Origin: Ruegeria sp. Ofav3-42
GTDB lineage: Bacteria; Pseudomonadota; Alphaproteobacteria; Rhodobacterales; Rhodobacteraceae
Direction: 5' to 3'
Length of the DNA stretch: 64,000 nucleotides
NCBI RefSeq assembly: GCF_022347725.1
Contig: NZ_JAKRGB010000003.1
Span: 186,001-250,000 of the forward strand
Of the stretch, positions 43,975 through 52,446 are shown in pieces (positions within the stretch are counted from its first letter, which is position 1; the number at the start of each line of letters is the position of its first letter). Below the pieces are notes generated by a model that was not told the origin of the DNA, did not search any database, and worked only from the letters and a program-made list of their open reading frames with translations. The position numbers and the translations under genes are program-made.

Positions 43975-44644
43975 TGGGATCCCAGCCGCAGGCGTAGCCA
44001 TCGCCATCAGGGTCCAGCCCATTGCGATCACGCTGCGGGCCTCCATTGGCCAGAAATTCGATCTGAGCCTGATCCGGCGATGGGAACTTGGCGCAATTAC
44101 GCTGAGCCTTGGCCTCGAGGTTGAAACCGGCACGGCTGTAGAGTTGTGTGCCAACAGGGTTCGAAGTGCTCAGAGCGTATTGCACGATATTCGGTTGCCC
44201 ATCCGAACCACGTTGCGGAACGGCGGTCGGGGTGACGACTTCGTAGGTTTGGCGGTTCTGCTGAATTAGTGCCGCGTCGGATTCAATTGTGCGACGGCCC
44301 GATACGGCCTCAAAATCCTGTTCATCGGAGATCGCGTTGTTGCTGGTCGCAGAAAGCGGGGCTTGAGTGACCGTACTCTGCCCCGATGTGCTGGCCAAAG
44401 CAGCAGCTGTTGCTGAGGCTATATCAGCGTTGTCACCCGTCGGCGTGGTGCCGGGAGCGCCCAGTTGCTGTTCTGAGACTTCAGACGGGCCAACCAGAGG
44501 GTTTCCGGTATACCCCTGCCCTGCCAGCGCAGCCTCGCGCTGCGCCTGGTATTGGGGCGTGTTGAAACCTGTACCCTGGACCGGGGCCACCGTGTTGCAG
44601 GCGGCCACAAGCCCGATTGCGGGGATCAGAAGCGTAAAGCGCAT
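43946..44644 (-). CDS. lipoprotein with C-terminal Excalibur domain
   Basis: This 232-residue protein has a lipoprotein signal (MRFTLLIPAIGLVAACNT, lipobox VAAC) and a long linker rich in threonine, serine and alanine, then a C-terminal Excalibur calcium-binding motif DPDGDGYACGWDP. The stretch CAKFPSPDQAQIEFLANGGP is the domain start. Excalibur domains bind calcium outside the cell. The ATG at 44644 follows GGAGCAGCC. The amidase gene overlaps its last 29 bases. Confidence 0.8.
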   Translation of the reverse strand: MRFTLLIPAIGLVAACNTVAPVQGTGFNTPQYQAQREAALAGQGYTGNPLVGPSEVSEQQLGAPGTTPTGDNADIASATAAALASTSGQSTVTQAPLSATSNNAISDEQDFEAVSGRRTIESDAALIQQNRQTYEVVTPTAVPQRGSDGQPNIVQYALSTSNPVGTQLYSRAGFNLEAKAQRNCAKFPSPDQAQIEFLANGGPQRDRNGLDPDGDGYACGWDPSAFRSAVNN

Positions 44645-44684
44645 TCGGCTGCTCCGTCTTAGCTCGTCTTGCCTGATCCGAGGA

Positions 44685-46172
44685 TTACCACCATTTGCCC
44701 GGCTTGGCCACAAACCCCGCGGCGCTTTCCAGCGCATAGGCTGTGTTCAGCAGATCGCCTTCGTCCCAAGGACGGCCGATTAGCTGCAGACCAAGCGGCA
44801 GACCCTGCTTGTCCAGACCAGCCGGGACCGAGATACCGGGCAGACCGGCCAGGTTCACCGTTACGGTAAAGACGTCGTTCAGGTACATCTGCACCGGATC
44901 CGCTTCGGTCATCTCACCCAGGCCAAACGAGGCCGAAGGCGTTGCTGGCGTCAGGATCGCATCAATGCCAGCAGCAAAAACGTCTTCGAAATCTTTCTTG
45001 ATCAGCGTCCGAACGCGGCGCGCACGATTATAGTAGGCATCGTAGAAGCCAGCCGACAGAACATAGGTACCGATCATGACACGGCGTTGAACTTCGTGAC
45101 CAAAGCCTTCGGCGCGAGTCTTCTCGTACATCTCGGTGATGCCATCGCCCTGCGCCAGCTGTGCGCGGCGGCCATAGCGGACACCATCGTATCGAGCCAG
45201 GTTCGAGGACGCCTCAGCCGGGGCAATAACGTAATATGCAGGCAGCGCGTATTTGGTGTGCGGCAGAGAGATATCGACGATCTCGGCACCCGCAGCTTTC
45301 AGCATCTCGGCACCGTCAGCCCATAGCTTTTCGATTTCGGCGGGCATGCCGTCCATGCGGTATTCTTTTGGGATACCGATTTTCTTGCCCTTGATGTCGC
45401 CTGTTAGCATGGCTTCGAAATTTGGAACTGCCAGCTCGGTGCTGGTCGAATCCTTAGGATCGTGACCACACATCGCCTCGAGCATGATCGCAGCGTCGCG
45501 GACGTCCTTGGTCATCGGGCCTGCCTGATCCAGCGAGGAAGCGAAGGCAACGATACCCCAGCGCGAGCAACGGCCATAGGTCGGCTTGATGCCGGTGATG
45601 CCGGTGAAGGCGGCGGGCTGACGGATCGAACCGCCGGTATCGGTGCCGGTCGCCGCCAGACACAGGTCAGCGGACACGGCCGAGGCCGAGCCACCCGACG
45701 AACCACCTGGCGTCAGTTGCGCGTCGTCATTGCCGCGCCGCCACGGGCTGACCGCGTTGCCGTAAACGGAGGTTTCGTTGGACGAGCCCATCGCGAACTC
45801 GTCCATGTTCAACTTGCCCAGCATCACTGCGCCTGCGTCGGCCAGTTGCTGCGACACGGTGGATTCGTATTCGGGCTTGAAGCCTTCCAGAATCTTCGAA
45901 GCTGCCTGCGAGGGTACGCCCTTGGTGCAGAACAGATCCTTGATGCCGATCGGCAGGCCGCACATCGACGGGGCATCGCCAGCCTTGATCCGCTCATCCG
46001 CAGCCTTGGCGCGCTCCAGCGCGATCTCGGGTGTCTTGTGGACAAAAGCGTTCAGCGCGTCCGCGTCATCGATGGCCTTGAGGCAGGATTCGGTCAGCTC
46101 GACCGAAGTTACTTCACCCTTACGCAGCGCGTCGCGGGCTTCGGCCAGGCCCAGTTTGTTCAGATCGCTCAT
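44685..46172 (-). CDS. gatA: aspartyl/glutamyl-tRNA amidotransferase subunit A
   Basis: This 495-residue amidase releases ammonia from glutamine for making Gln-tRNA and Asn-tRNA. The amidase signature is [20 protein letters not shown], containing the catalytic cis-Ser/Ser pair, with [20 protein letters not shown] next; the catalytic lysine lies in [12 protein letters not shown]. Length is normal. The ATG follows GGAGTAAGAC, and it starts 3 bases after the gatC stop. GatB is not in the window. Confidence 0.96.
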   Translation of the reverse strand: MSDLNKLGLAEARDALRKGEVTSVELTESCLKAIDDADALNAFVHKTPEIALERAKAADERIKAGDAPSMCGLPIGIKDLFCTKGVPSQAASKILEGFKPEYESTVSQQLADAGAVMLGKLNMDEFAMGSSNETSVYGNAVSPWRRGNDDAQLTPGGSSGGSASAVSADLCLAATGTDTGGSIRQPAAFTGITGIKPTYGRCSRWGIVAFASSLDQAGPMTKDVRDAAIMLEAMCGHDPKDSTSTELAVPNFEAMLTGDIKGKKIGIPKEYRMDGMPAEIEKLWADGAEMLKAAGAEIVDISLPHTKYALPAYYVIAPAEASSNLARYDGVRYGRRAQLAQGDGITEMYEKTRAEGFGHEVQRRVMIGTYVLSAGFYDAYYNRARRVRTLIKKDFEDVFAAGIDAILTPATPSASFGLGEMTEADPVQMYLNDVFTVTVNLAGLPGISVPAGLDKQGLPLGLQLIGRPWDEGDLLNTAYALESAAGFVAKPGKWW

Positions 46173-46175
46173 GTC

Positions 46176-46463
46176 TTACTCCACAACTTTGGGAACAGCG
46201 AAGAACCCTTCGCGCGCATCAGGGGCGTTGGCCAGAACCTTGTCCTGCTGATTGCCATCGGTGACCACATCCTCGCGACGCTTCAGGCGCATCGGTTCGA
46301 CCGAGACCATCGGCTCGACGCCTTCGACATCCACTTCGTTGAGTTGCTCGATGAACCCAAGGATGGTGTTGAACTCGGATGCCAGCGCCGGCAGCGCGTC
46401 ATCCTCGACCTTGATCCGGGCCAGTTTGGCCACCTTGGCGGCATTGCTTTGGTCAATCGACAT
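46176..46463 (-). CDS. gatC: aspartyl/glutamyl-tRNA amidotransferase subunit C
   Basis: This 95-residue protein is GatC: MSIDQSNAAKVAKLARIKVE, then LASEFNTILGFIEQLNEVDV and EPMVSVEPMRLKRREDVVTD. It wraps around GatA and GatB to hold the complex. The start follows GAGGATATCC. It is first of the gatC-gatA pair. Confidence 0.96.
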   Translation of the reverse strand: MSIDQSNAAKVAKLARIKVEDDALPALASEFNTILGFIEQLNEVDVEGVEPMVSVEPMRLKRREDVVTDGNQQDKVLANAPDAREGFFAVPKVVE

Positions 46464-46638
46464 CGGATATCCTCATATGCGTTAGGGGGCATTTACCTGT
46501 CTGGTCGTCGGGTCGCAAGACCGCCGAGGCCCCGATCCTGCCTTGGATCTGTCGCGAAGGTCCACAAAATCCGATCCGGTCATTCATTTCTGCATACCCC
46601 CTATGCGAAAAAGTAAACCGATTAGTTCATTTTACCTC

Positions 46639-46670
46639 TTGAAAAACTGAACTGAACTGTTCACTTCATA
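46639..46670 (+). promoter_or_regulatory. palindrome upstream of a small secreted protein gene
   Basis: TGAACTGTTCA (46653-46663) is a palindrome (TGAAC/GTTCA) and follows CTGAACTGAACTG, with a TTGAAA -35-like hexamer at 46639-46644. It lies 42 bases before the small gene. It may be an operator; no protein is suggested. Confidence 0.3.
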
Positions 46671-46704
46671 TGGCATGGCACAGCCTATTAATCGGAGAAA
46701 AGCG

Positions 46705-46869
46705 ATGAAAACGTTCATGACCGCCCTTGTATTGGCCACCACAGTTCTTGCAGCGCAGGCACAAGCAGGCGCTTTTGGCCCAACCATGGACACCCTGACC
46801 CGTAGCCTGATGTTCCCCGATCAGGTTTCCGAGCCCGTCACCCAGGATCAGACCAAGCCGGGCAAGTAA
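46705..46869 (+). CDS. small secreted protein, 54 residues
   Basis: The protein begins MKTFMTALVLATTVLAAQAQ, a signal peptide with cleavage near AQA-GA, leaving about 32 residues (GAFGPTMDTLTRSLMFPDQV and a TKPGK tail). I do not recognise a family. The ATG at 46705 follows GGAGAAAAGCG. The short mature part may be a peptide or an assembly factor. A palindromic region lies upstream. Confidence 0.6.
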   Translation: MKTFMTALVLATTVLAAQAQAGAFGPTMDTLTRSLMFPDQVSEPVTQDQTKPGK

Positions 46870-47006
46870 CATGACCCGCGGCTGGGTCGGCCAAACTGGT
46901 GCCGACCCGGCAATTGCTTGCTGCGCCCCATGCAGCAAACCGTTACGATGGCACGAAACGACCCACCGGTCTGCGCTGCAGATCCGGCAAGCCAACGGAG
47001 CGAAAG

Positions 47007-47570
47007 ATGAACGCGCGCAAGCAAGCTGTTCTGGACGCAATTGATGCGGCCAACTCACAAGACCCCAACCTGGAAGACGGCCAGCCAGCCGAGCTTTTGT
47101 ATGGTCAGCGCATGAGCGCCGAGTTGGATCGATTGTTCCCGGATGCATCCGATCCGTTGCAGTTCGCCGCAAGGGGTCAGCATGTCGAACGGTGGAAACT
47201 GGCGCGCAGTGAATACCCGGAAGGTCGCGCTGGATACCTGACATGGCGCAAAGCCCAAGGCGTTCATCACGCTGACGTTGTGACGGGCCTGATGGAACAG
47301 AGCGGCTACAGCGCCGACGATGTCGAAGCCGCTGGTCGGATGCTGCGCAAACAGGGCATCAAGCGCGACGCAGAGGTGCAGGCATTGGAGGACGTGATCT
47401 GTTTTGTTTTCCTCAAATGGTACTTCGCTCCGTTCGCCAAAAAGCACTCCGCCGAGAAAATCCAGAACATCGTCGAGAAAACCGCCCGCAAAATGTCAGA
47501 CGACGGCCGGGCGCGGGTTTTGTCCGAATTCGACCTGCCCGACCATCTGGCCGCGGCGTTTCAGACCTGA
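47007..47570 (+). CDS. DUF4202 family protein
   Basis: This 187-residue protein has the DUF4202 pattern: LDAIDAANSQDPN, RGQHVERWKLARSEYPEGRA, RKAQGVHHADVVTGLMEQSG and FLKWYFAPFAKKHSAEKIQN. The histidines and aspartates suggest an HD-like metal site, but the function is unknown. The ATG at 47007 follows ACGGAGCGAAAG; the open upstream frame has no good start. It ends 10 bases inside the opposite ceramidase-like gene. Confidence 0.82.
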   Translation: MNARKQAVLDAIDAANSQDPNLEDGQPAELLYGQRMSAELDRLFPDASDPLQFAARGQHVERWKLARSEYPEGRAGYLTWRKAQGVHHADVVTGLMEQSGYSADDVEAAGRMLRKQGIKRDAEVQALEDVICFVFLKWYFAPFAKKHSAEKIQNIVEKTARKMSDDGRARVLSEFDLPDHLAAAFQT

Positions 47571-48217
47571 GCCGCGCGGGCCAGGTGCCGCCGATAGACC
47601 TCGATCATCCAGCCCAACATCATGGCGTTCAGGATGTGCCACATGAAATGCGTGCCCAGAGGGATCTGCCCGCAAATCGGTTCGTCCAGCGCGCGAAAGG
47701 TGATCGAGGCGATCAGAATCACCGCTCCGATGGCTAAACCACGGGCGGTGTCCGGCACCCGATGGCGTAACAGAAACGCATAGATCAGAATCAGCAACGG
47801 AACCGGCGCATATGCAGCTGATCCACCCAAACCCGGCACAAACTGGAACAGGGGCACGGTCGCCGCGGCATAAGGGATGAACAGCGCCGTCACGACCCCG
47901 GCCGCCAACGGCCGCATATGCCAGACGTCCCGGTTGATCGCGAAGATATAAACCAGAATGTACAGCAGGATCGGCAGAACATCCGCCATCGCGGCCCAGA
48001 CCTGCGCGTGGGTATGAAACAGGTAACTGCCAAGCCCGATGGCGGCCAGAATAACGACCAGCAACGTCGCCAAAGGCATCCCTAGCCCACGCACGCGCCG
48101 CCACATGACAAAAGCTGCAATCAAAAACGCGGCGTTTGTCACCGCGTTTATAGGTTCGGCCCAATAGGCGGGCGACAAGCGCTCGCAATAGCCATCAATT
48201 TCCTGAAACCAGTCCAT
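47561..48217 (-). CDS. ceramidase-type membrane protein
   Basis: This 218-residue membrane protein has seven segments and matches the alkaline ceramidase family: CERLSPAYWAEPINAVTNAA, LGSYLFHTHAQVWAAMADVL, and the last TMs with FMWHILNAMMLGWMIEVYRR. The histidines and aspartates in HTH and ADVLP form the zinc site. In bacteria, such proteins hydrolyse a lipid amide, but the substrate here is unknown. It converges with DUF4202. Confidence 0.82.
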   Translation of the reverse strand: MDWFQEIDGYCERLSPAYWAEPINAVTNAAFLIAAFVMWRRVRGLGMPLATLLVVILAAIGLGSYLFHTHAQVWAAMADVLPILLYILVYIFAINRDVWHMRPLAAGVVTALFIPYAAATVPLFQFVPGLGGSAAYAPVPLLILIYAFLLRHRVPDTARGLAIGAVILIASITFRALDEPICGQIPLGTHFMWHILNAMMLGWMIEVYRRHLARAAQV

Positions 48218-48276
48218 GAACTTTTACATATCCGATGTTAGATTAAAGCCAACACTTTGTTTGGGAGGACTATTTC

Positions 48277-48969
48277 ATGGATATCATTTGGCTGGGTCAC
48301 GGCAGTTTTCGCATCGAAACTGGTGGTCAGGTTCTGCTGATCGATCCCTGGCTGACGGGGAACCCGGTCTTGTCCGAAGATCAACATGACGCCGCGCTGG
48401 AAGGTGCGACTCATATCCTTCTGACGCACACGCATTTCGACCACGTCGCGGATGTCGTCTCGCTGGCCAACCACCTGAAGGTTCCCGTTGTCGGGCAATA
48501 CGATCTGATGGGGTATTGGAGCGAGGCCGAGGGGCTGGAAACCATCGGCTATAATAAAGGCGGAACCGTGAACCTGAACGGAGTCAAAGTGTCGATGGTT
48601 CCAGCCTCCCACAGCTCGACCTTTTCCACACCCGACGGACTGCGCACCGGTGGTAGCGAGGTCGGGTTCATGATCGCCTCGGAAGGACGCATGCTGTATG
48701 TCTCGGGTGACACCGACATCATGGCCGACATGGATTGGATGGGAGATTATTACAAACCCGATATCGGCATTCTGTCAGCCGGTGGCCATTTCACGATGGA
48801 TATGAAAGCCGCCGCGTATGCGGCAAAGCGCTATTTCGACTTCAAAACGGTGATTCCATGTCACTACAAGACGTTTCCGGTTCTGGAACAATCGGCTCAG
48901 GCCCTGATTGACGGTTTGCCGGGTGTGGAGGTCATTGAACCGGAAGTGATGACGTCGATACGGCTATAA
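48277..48969 (+). CDS. UPF0173-type metal-dependent hydrolase
   Basis: This 230-residue protein has the metallo-beta-lactamase fold with HTHFDHVADV as the metal motif, MDIIWLGHGSFRIETGGQVL at the start, GGSEVGFMIASEGRMLYVSGDTD, then GGHFTMDMKAA and VIPCHYKTFPVLEQS. The family has unknown substrates. The ATG follows TTGGGAGGAC. No partner is apparent. Confidence 0.88.
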   Translation: MDIIWLGHGSFRIETGGQVLLIDPWLTGNPVLSEDQHDAALEGATHILLTHTHFDHVADVVSLANHLKVPVVGQYDLMGYWSEAEGLETIGYNKGGTVNLNGVKVSMVPASHSSTFSTPDGLRTGGSEVGFMIASEGRMLYVSGDTDIMADMDWMGDYYKPDIGILSAGGHFTMDMKAAAYAAKRYFDFKTVIPCHYKTFPVLEQSAQALIDGLPGVEVIEPEVMTSIRL

Positions 48970-49010
48970 GATATAGTCAAAGTCGTATTTTGAACCAAAA
49001 TCTTCAAAGA

Positions 49011-49985
49011 ATGGATGATCGTATTGCCACATCTCCGGAATTGGAGGCCATAGTACAAAGGTGGGTCTCGGCATTTGGCGCGCGTGATACAGATGTCGTC
49101 GTCAATTTGTTTTCAAAGTCCAGTGCTCTGACCTATCTGGGATCAGCGGACAATGAGTTCTGGATCGGAGACGCTCTTCGGACCGGGTACAAAGCCTATA
49201 TCGAGGACGTCCCGAAATTCGTTATCAACGAGTCCAGCATCGTCGCGCATGAATTTGGCCCGGTCGGTTGGGCTGTCTGGCGCGCCAAGGTCTACGCGCC
49301 GGAAACAGACAAGGCCGTGGATTTTCGTATTTCCTTTGTATTCATTCTTGAAGACGCCGTATGGCGCATTGTTCAGATCCACAATTCCAATCCCGTTTCG
49401 AATATTGAAGCAATGGGGTTCGAATCCCAAAGTTTCGACGACCTGTTGCTGGCCGTGGATCAGGAAGAATTACAGCAAAGCCCTTCAGGCATATTGTCGA
49501 TCATGTTTACCGACATTGCCGATAGCTCGGCCATAGCACAGGCAATCGGTGATCATCTCTGGAACCGGGCCGTCAGACACCACTTGGAAAAAGTCGAAGC
49601 GGAAATCGATCAAACAGGCGGGAAAATGATAAAATCGCTGGGCGACGGAACAATGTCCGCGTTCCCAACGGCCCATAGTGCGCTTGAGGCAGCCCAGTCG
49701 ATCCAACGGAAATTGCATTCCGACAAAAACGAACCACGCCTTCGGGCCAGAATTGGCATTCACACAGGTGATGTTCTCGAGACCGACGGGGACTATTTTG
49801 GAACGGTGGTAAACAAAGCGGCGCGGATCGCCTCTATGTGCGCCCCGGATGAGATTCGTGTGTCAGACGCCACCAGAATAATGGTTGGAAGTGGGACTCA
49901 GTTCTCGTTTTCCGATGCCGCAACCGTGCCGCTGAAAGGCCTGAAGGGAGATCACAAGATTTACAGGCTTGACTGGCAGAAGTGA
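49011..49985 (+). CDS. NTF2-like plus class III adenylate cyclase
   Basis: This 324-residue protein joins an N-terminal SnoaL/NTF2-like domain (residues about 10-135, RWVSAFGARDTDVVVNLFSK, AVWRIVQIHNSNPV) to a C-terminal class III nucleotide cyclase. The cyclase has both metal aspartates (IMFTDIADSS and KSLGDGTMSAFP), the lysine before GDG and the aspartate in GDYFGTVVNKAARI typical of adenylate cyclases, and the NxxxR pair. It would make cyclic AMP when the NTF2-like domain binds a ligand. A TTG at 48990 is an alternative start. The pairing of domains is uncommon. Confidence 0.83.
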   Translation: MDDRIATSPELEAIVQRWVSAFGARDTDVVVNLFSKSSALTYLGSADNEFWIGDALRTGYKAYIEDVPKFVINESSIVAHEFGPVGWAVWRAKVYAPETDKAVDFRISFVFILEDAVWRIVQIHNSNPVSNIEAMGFESQSFDDLLLAVDQEELQQSPSGILSIMFTDIADSSAIAQAIGDHLWNRAVRHHLEKVEAEIDQTGGKMIKSLGDGTMSAFPTAHSALEAAQSIQRKLHSDKNEPRLRARIGIHTGDVLETDGDYFGTVVNKAARIASMCAPDEIRVSDATRIMVGSGTQFSFSDAATVPLKGLKGDHKIYRLDWQK

Positions 49986-50006
49986 CGTCGTTGCACGGCG
50001 CCAATT

Positions 50007-50462
50007 TCAGGGCGACCGCCTCTCCACAAAGAAATATCTCAGCAGATTTTCGGATTCCTTTGCCGAGAGGCCGTCGTAAACCTCGGGCACATGATGGGCT
50101 TGCGGATGCGAAAACACGCGTGCGCCATGAGCCACACCACCGGATTTCGGATCGGAGGCCCCGTAATAGATGCGCCGGATACGTGCCGCAGCTAAAGCCG
50201 CCGCACACATCGCGCAGGGTTCCAACGTCACATAAAGATCGTGGTCAGGCAGACGCTCGGACCCGGCTTCGGCGCAGGCTGCTCGCAGGGCCAGAATCTC
50301 AGCGTGGGCGGTAGGATCATTCAGCTCCCGCGTACGATTACCAGCAGCGGCAACGACCTTGCCGTCGGCCGAGACGATGACCGCGCCCACCGGAACTTCG
50401 CCGCGATCTGCCGCCGCGCGCGCCTGCTCCAGCGCGAGTTTCATGTGAGATCTGAACTCCAT
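50007..50462 (-). CDS. tadA: tRNA-specific adenosine deaminase
   Basis: This 151-residue enzyme makes inosine at the wobble position of tRNA-Arg. The deaminase zinc site is PTAHAEILALRAA and EPCAMCAAALAAARI, with VPVGAVIVSADGKVV before it. Length is as expected. The ATG starts 2 bases from the divergent pseudouridine synthase frame. It stands alone on its strand. Confidence 0.94.
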   Translation of the reverse strand: MEFRSHMKLALEQARAAADRGEVPVGAVIVSADGKVVAAAGNRTRELNDPTAHAEILALRAACAEAGSERLPDHDLYVTLEPCAMCAAALAAARIRRIYYGASDPKSGGVAHGARVFSHPQAHHVPEVYDGLSAKESENLLRYFFVERRSP

Positions 50463-50523
50463 GCCCCTGACTGCCTCAGAAACCCGTCTTTCGCAAGCGG
50501 CCGGGATGCGCTATGGCCTGCGG

Positions 50524-51333
50524 ATGAGCAACACCCCTCCTCCCGGCGACCGGATCGCCAAAGTCCTTGCCCGCGCAGGCGTCGCCTCGCGTCGTGAAGC
50601 TGAACGCATGATCGAAGCCGGTCGTGTGAGTGTGAATGGCAAGACCATCAACAGCCCTGCGCTGAACGTCACCGCCAAAGACAAGATCACCGTTGATGGC
50701 AAACCGGTATCGGAACCAGAACCGTCGCGCCTGTGGCTGTATCACAAACCGTCGGGTTTGGTGACGACGACGCGCGACGAAAAAGGGCGCGCGACGATCT
50801 TCGACAACCTGCCCGAGGACATGCCCCGCGTCATGAGCGTTGGCCGGCTGGACCTGAACTCGGAAGGGTTGCTGCTGCTGACCAACGACGGCGGCATCAA
50901 GCGCAAGCTGGAATTGCCCGCGACAGGCTGGCTGCGGAAGTACCGTGTGCGTGTGAATGGCCGCCCCAAGGATGAAGATTTTGCCCCATTGCGAAAGGGG
51001 CTGGTGATTGAGGGCGAACGCTTTCAGCCGATGACCGTGACGCTGGACCGCCAGCAAGGGGCAAATGCCTGGCTGACAATCGGACTGCGCGAGGGCAAGA
51101 ACCGAGAGATTCGCCGCGCGATGGAAGATATCGGTTATGCCGTGAACCGTCTGTTGCGCGTATCCTATGGCCCCTTTCAACTGGGGAATTTGAAACCCGG
51201 CGAGGTCGAGGAAATTCGCCGCAGGGTCATGAGGGATCAATTGGGTCTGGACGCCGAACCCGACACCCCGGCCAAACGACCCGTCCGCCCCCAGAGAAAA
51301 CGGCCTCCGATCGGCAAGAAACCTCGCAAGTGA
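50524..51333 (+). CDS. 23S rRNA pseudouridine synthase (RluB-type)
   Basis: This 269-residue enzyme isomerises uridine in 23S rRNA. It has an S4 domain (GDRIAKVLARAGVASRREAE, GRVSVNGKTINSPA) and the RsuA-family catalytic core with SVGRLDLNSEGLLLLTNDG, where the first aspartate is the nucleophile, then EGKNREIRRAMEDIGY. A basic tail (RPQRKRPPIGKKPRK) ends it. I chose the ATG at 50524 (MSNTPPPGD); ATGs at 50461 and 50506 are possible. Confidence 0.9.
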   Translation: MSNTPPPGDRIAKVLARAGVASRREAERMIEAGRVSVNGKTINSPALNVTAKDKITVDGKPVSEPEPSRLWLYHKPSGLVTTTRDEKGRATIFDNLPEDMPRVMSVGRLDLNSEGLLLLTNDGGIKRKLELPATGWLRKYRVRVNGRPKDEDFAPLRKGLVIEGERFQPMTVTLDRQQGANAWLTIGLREGKNREIRRAMEDIGYAVNRLLRVSYGPFQLGNLKPGEVEEIRRRVMRDQLGLDAEPDTPAKRPVRPQRKRPPIGKKPRK

Positions 51334-51413
51334 CGCAGGTTATACAACCTTCCCCCTAGCGCCATGGCCTCTCATGGCCTAGATTTCCCTCAGGGGCATC
51401 ATTGGGGGGCGCC

Positions 51414-51503
51414 ATGTCCGGGACCGGAGTGCAAAAACTGGCCTATGTCGTGCTGCTAGCGCTTATGTTGGGCGTCTGCACCGGCCTGCTTGGGGGCTTG
51501 TGA
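51414..51503 (+). CDS. 29-residue membrane microprotein
   Basis: The frame begins ATG after GGGGGG and translates to MSGTGVQKLAYVVLLALMLG then VCTGLLGGL, ending at TGA 51501-51503. One membrane helix fills most of it, with a cysteine and a short cytosolic start. The stop is 4 bases before the xpaC start, so the two are probably translated in tandem. I see no similar named family. It could be a small partner of the XpaC-TelA complex. Expression is unproven. Confidence 0.5.
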   Translation: MSGTGVQKLAYVVLLALMLGVCTGLLGGL

Positions 51504-51507
51504 GCAC

Positions 51508-52416
51508 ATGGCCAAACGCTATGGCGGAAAATACAGCCCCCAGGGCGACACGTCGGATCAACCTCCGCGCGGCCAGTATGACGGCGCACGTGTCGAACCC
51601 GCCGGGGCACGCGCAAACCTGTTGTTTCTTCCTGCCGTCCCGCTGGTGTTTCTTTCCCTGAACGACGGTGCTGTCGGAATGACAATCGGGCTGGTTGCCG
51701 CCGGTGTTTTGACGGCTGCCGCTTTTCTGCTGCGTGAAGGGCTGCGGGCCGAAGCTGCGTACCATTCCCGACGCACCGCCCGACGCCCGGCTTTTCCAAG
51801 AAAAATCTTCTCGAGCCTGTTGACCGGACTTGGGATCGGTCTGGCCGCCTATCGCACCGAGTTTCTGGATGCTGCGACAGCGTCCGAAGCCAGCCTGATA
51901 GCCCCTATCCTGTTTGGTGTGGCGGCGACCGTCCTGCATTCCGTCTCCTTCGGAATAGACCCGATGAAGGACAAGGGGATGGAAGGCGTCGACACCTTTC
52001 AGCAAGACCGCGTCGCCCGTGTAGTCGAGGACGCCGAAACCCACCTGTCCGAAATGACGGACGCCATAAAACGCGCTGGCGACCGCCGGATCGAGGCGCG
52101 TGTAGAACGGTTTCAGGACACTGCGCGCGACCTGTTCCGCACGGTCGAGGAAGACCCGCGTGACTTGGCAGGCGCGCGAAAATACCTGACGGTTTACCTT
52201 CAGGGTGCACGTGACGCGACAATCAAGTTCGCAGATGTTTATTCCCGCACCCGCGATGCGCAGGCTCTGGCAGACTTCTCGGCATTGCTGGATGACCTTG
52301 AACAAAATTTCGCGGCACGTACCCGTAAAATGCTTTTGGATGACCGCAGTGATCTGACGGTTGAAATTGATGTGTTGCGCGAAAGACTGCAACGCGAAGG
52401 CGTCCGGTTGGACTGA
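51508..52416 (+). CDS. xpaC: XpaC-like membrane protein
   Basis: This 302-residue protein has two hydrophobic pairs near residues 37-70 and 103-145 and a C-terminal helical domain (QDRVARVVEDAETHLSEMTD, RFQDTARDLFRTVEEDPRDL). It matches the XpaC family (5-bromo-4-chloroindolyl phosphate hydrolysis), often beside telA in toxic-anion resistance loci. The ATG at 51508 comes directly after the microprotein. Its cytosolic helices likely contact TelA. The described indolyl-phosphate activity is historical and not necessarily its role. Confidence 0.83.
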   Translation: MAKRYGGKYSPQGDTSDQPPRGQYDGARVEPAGARANLLFLPAVPLVFLSLNDGAVGMTIGLVAAGVLTAAAFLLREGLRAEAAYHSRRTARRPAFPRKIFSSLLTGLGIGLAAYRTEFLDAATASEASLIAPILFGVAATVLHSVSFGIDPMKDKGMEGVDTFQQDRVARVVEDAETHLSEMTDAIKRAGDRRIEARVERFQDTARDLFRTVEEDPRDLAGARKYLTVYLQGARDATIKFADVYSRTRDAQALADFSALLDDLEQNFAARTRKMLLDDRSDLTVEIDVLRERLQREGVRLD

Positions 52417-52446
52417 CCGGCCATTATTTGAGAGAGGATTATCCCC

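Noticed and set aside
49405..49430. A GGGGTTCGAATCCC segment that looks like a tRNA T-arm
   Set aside because: It lies inside the cyclase reading frame (residues AMGFESQSF), and no acceptor, D or anticodon stem can be built around it.
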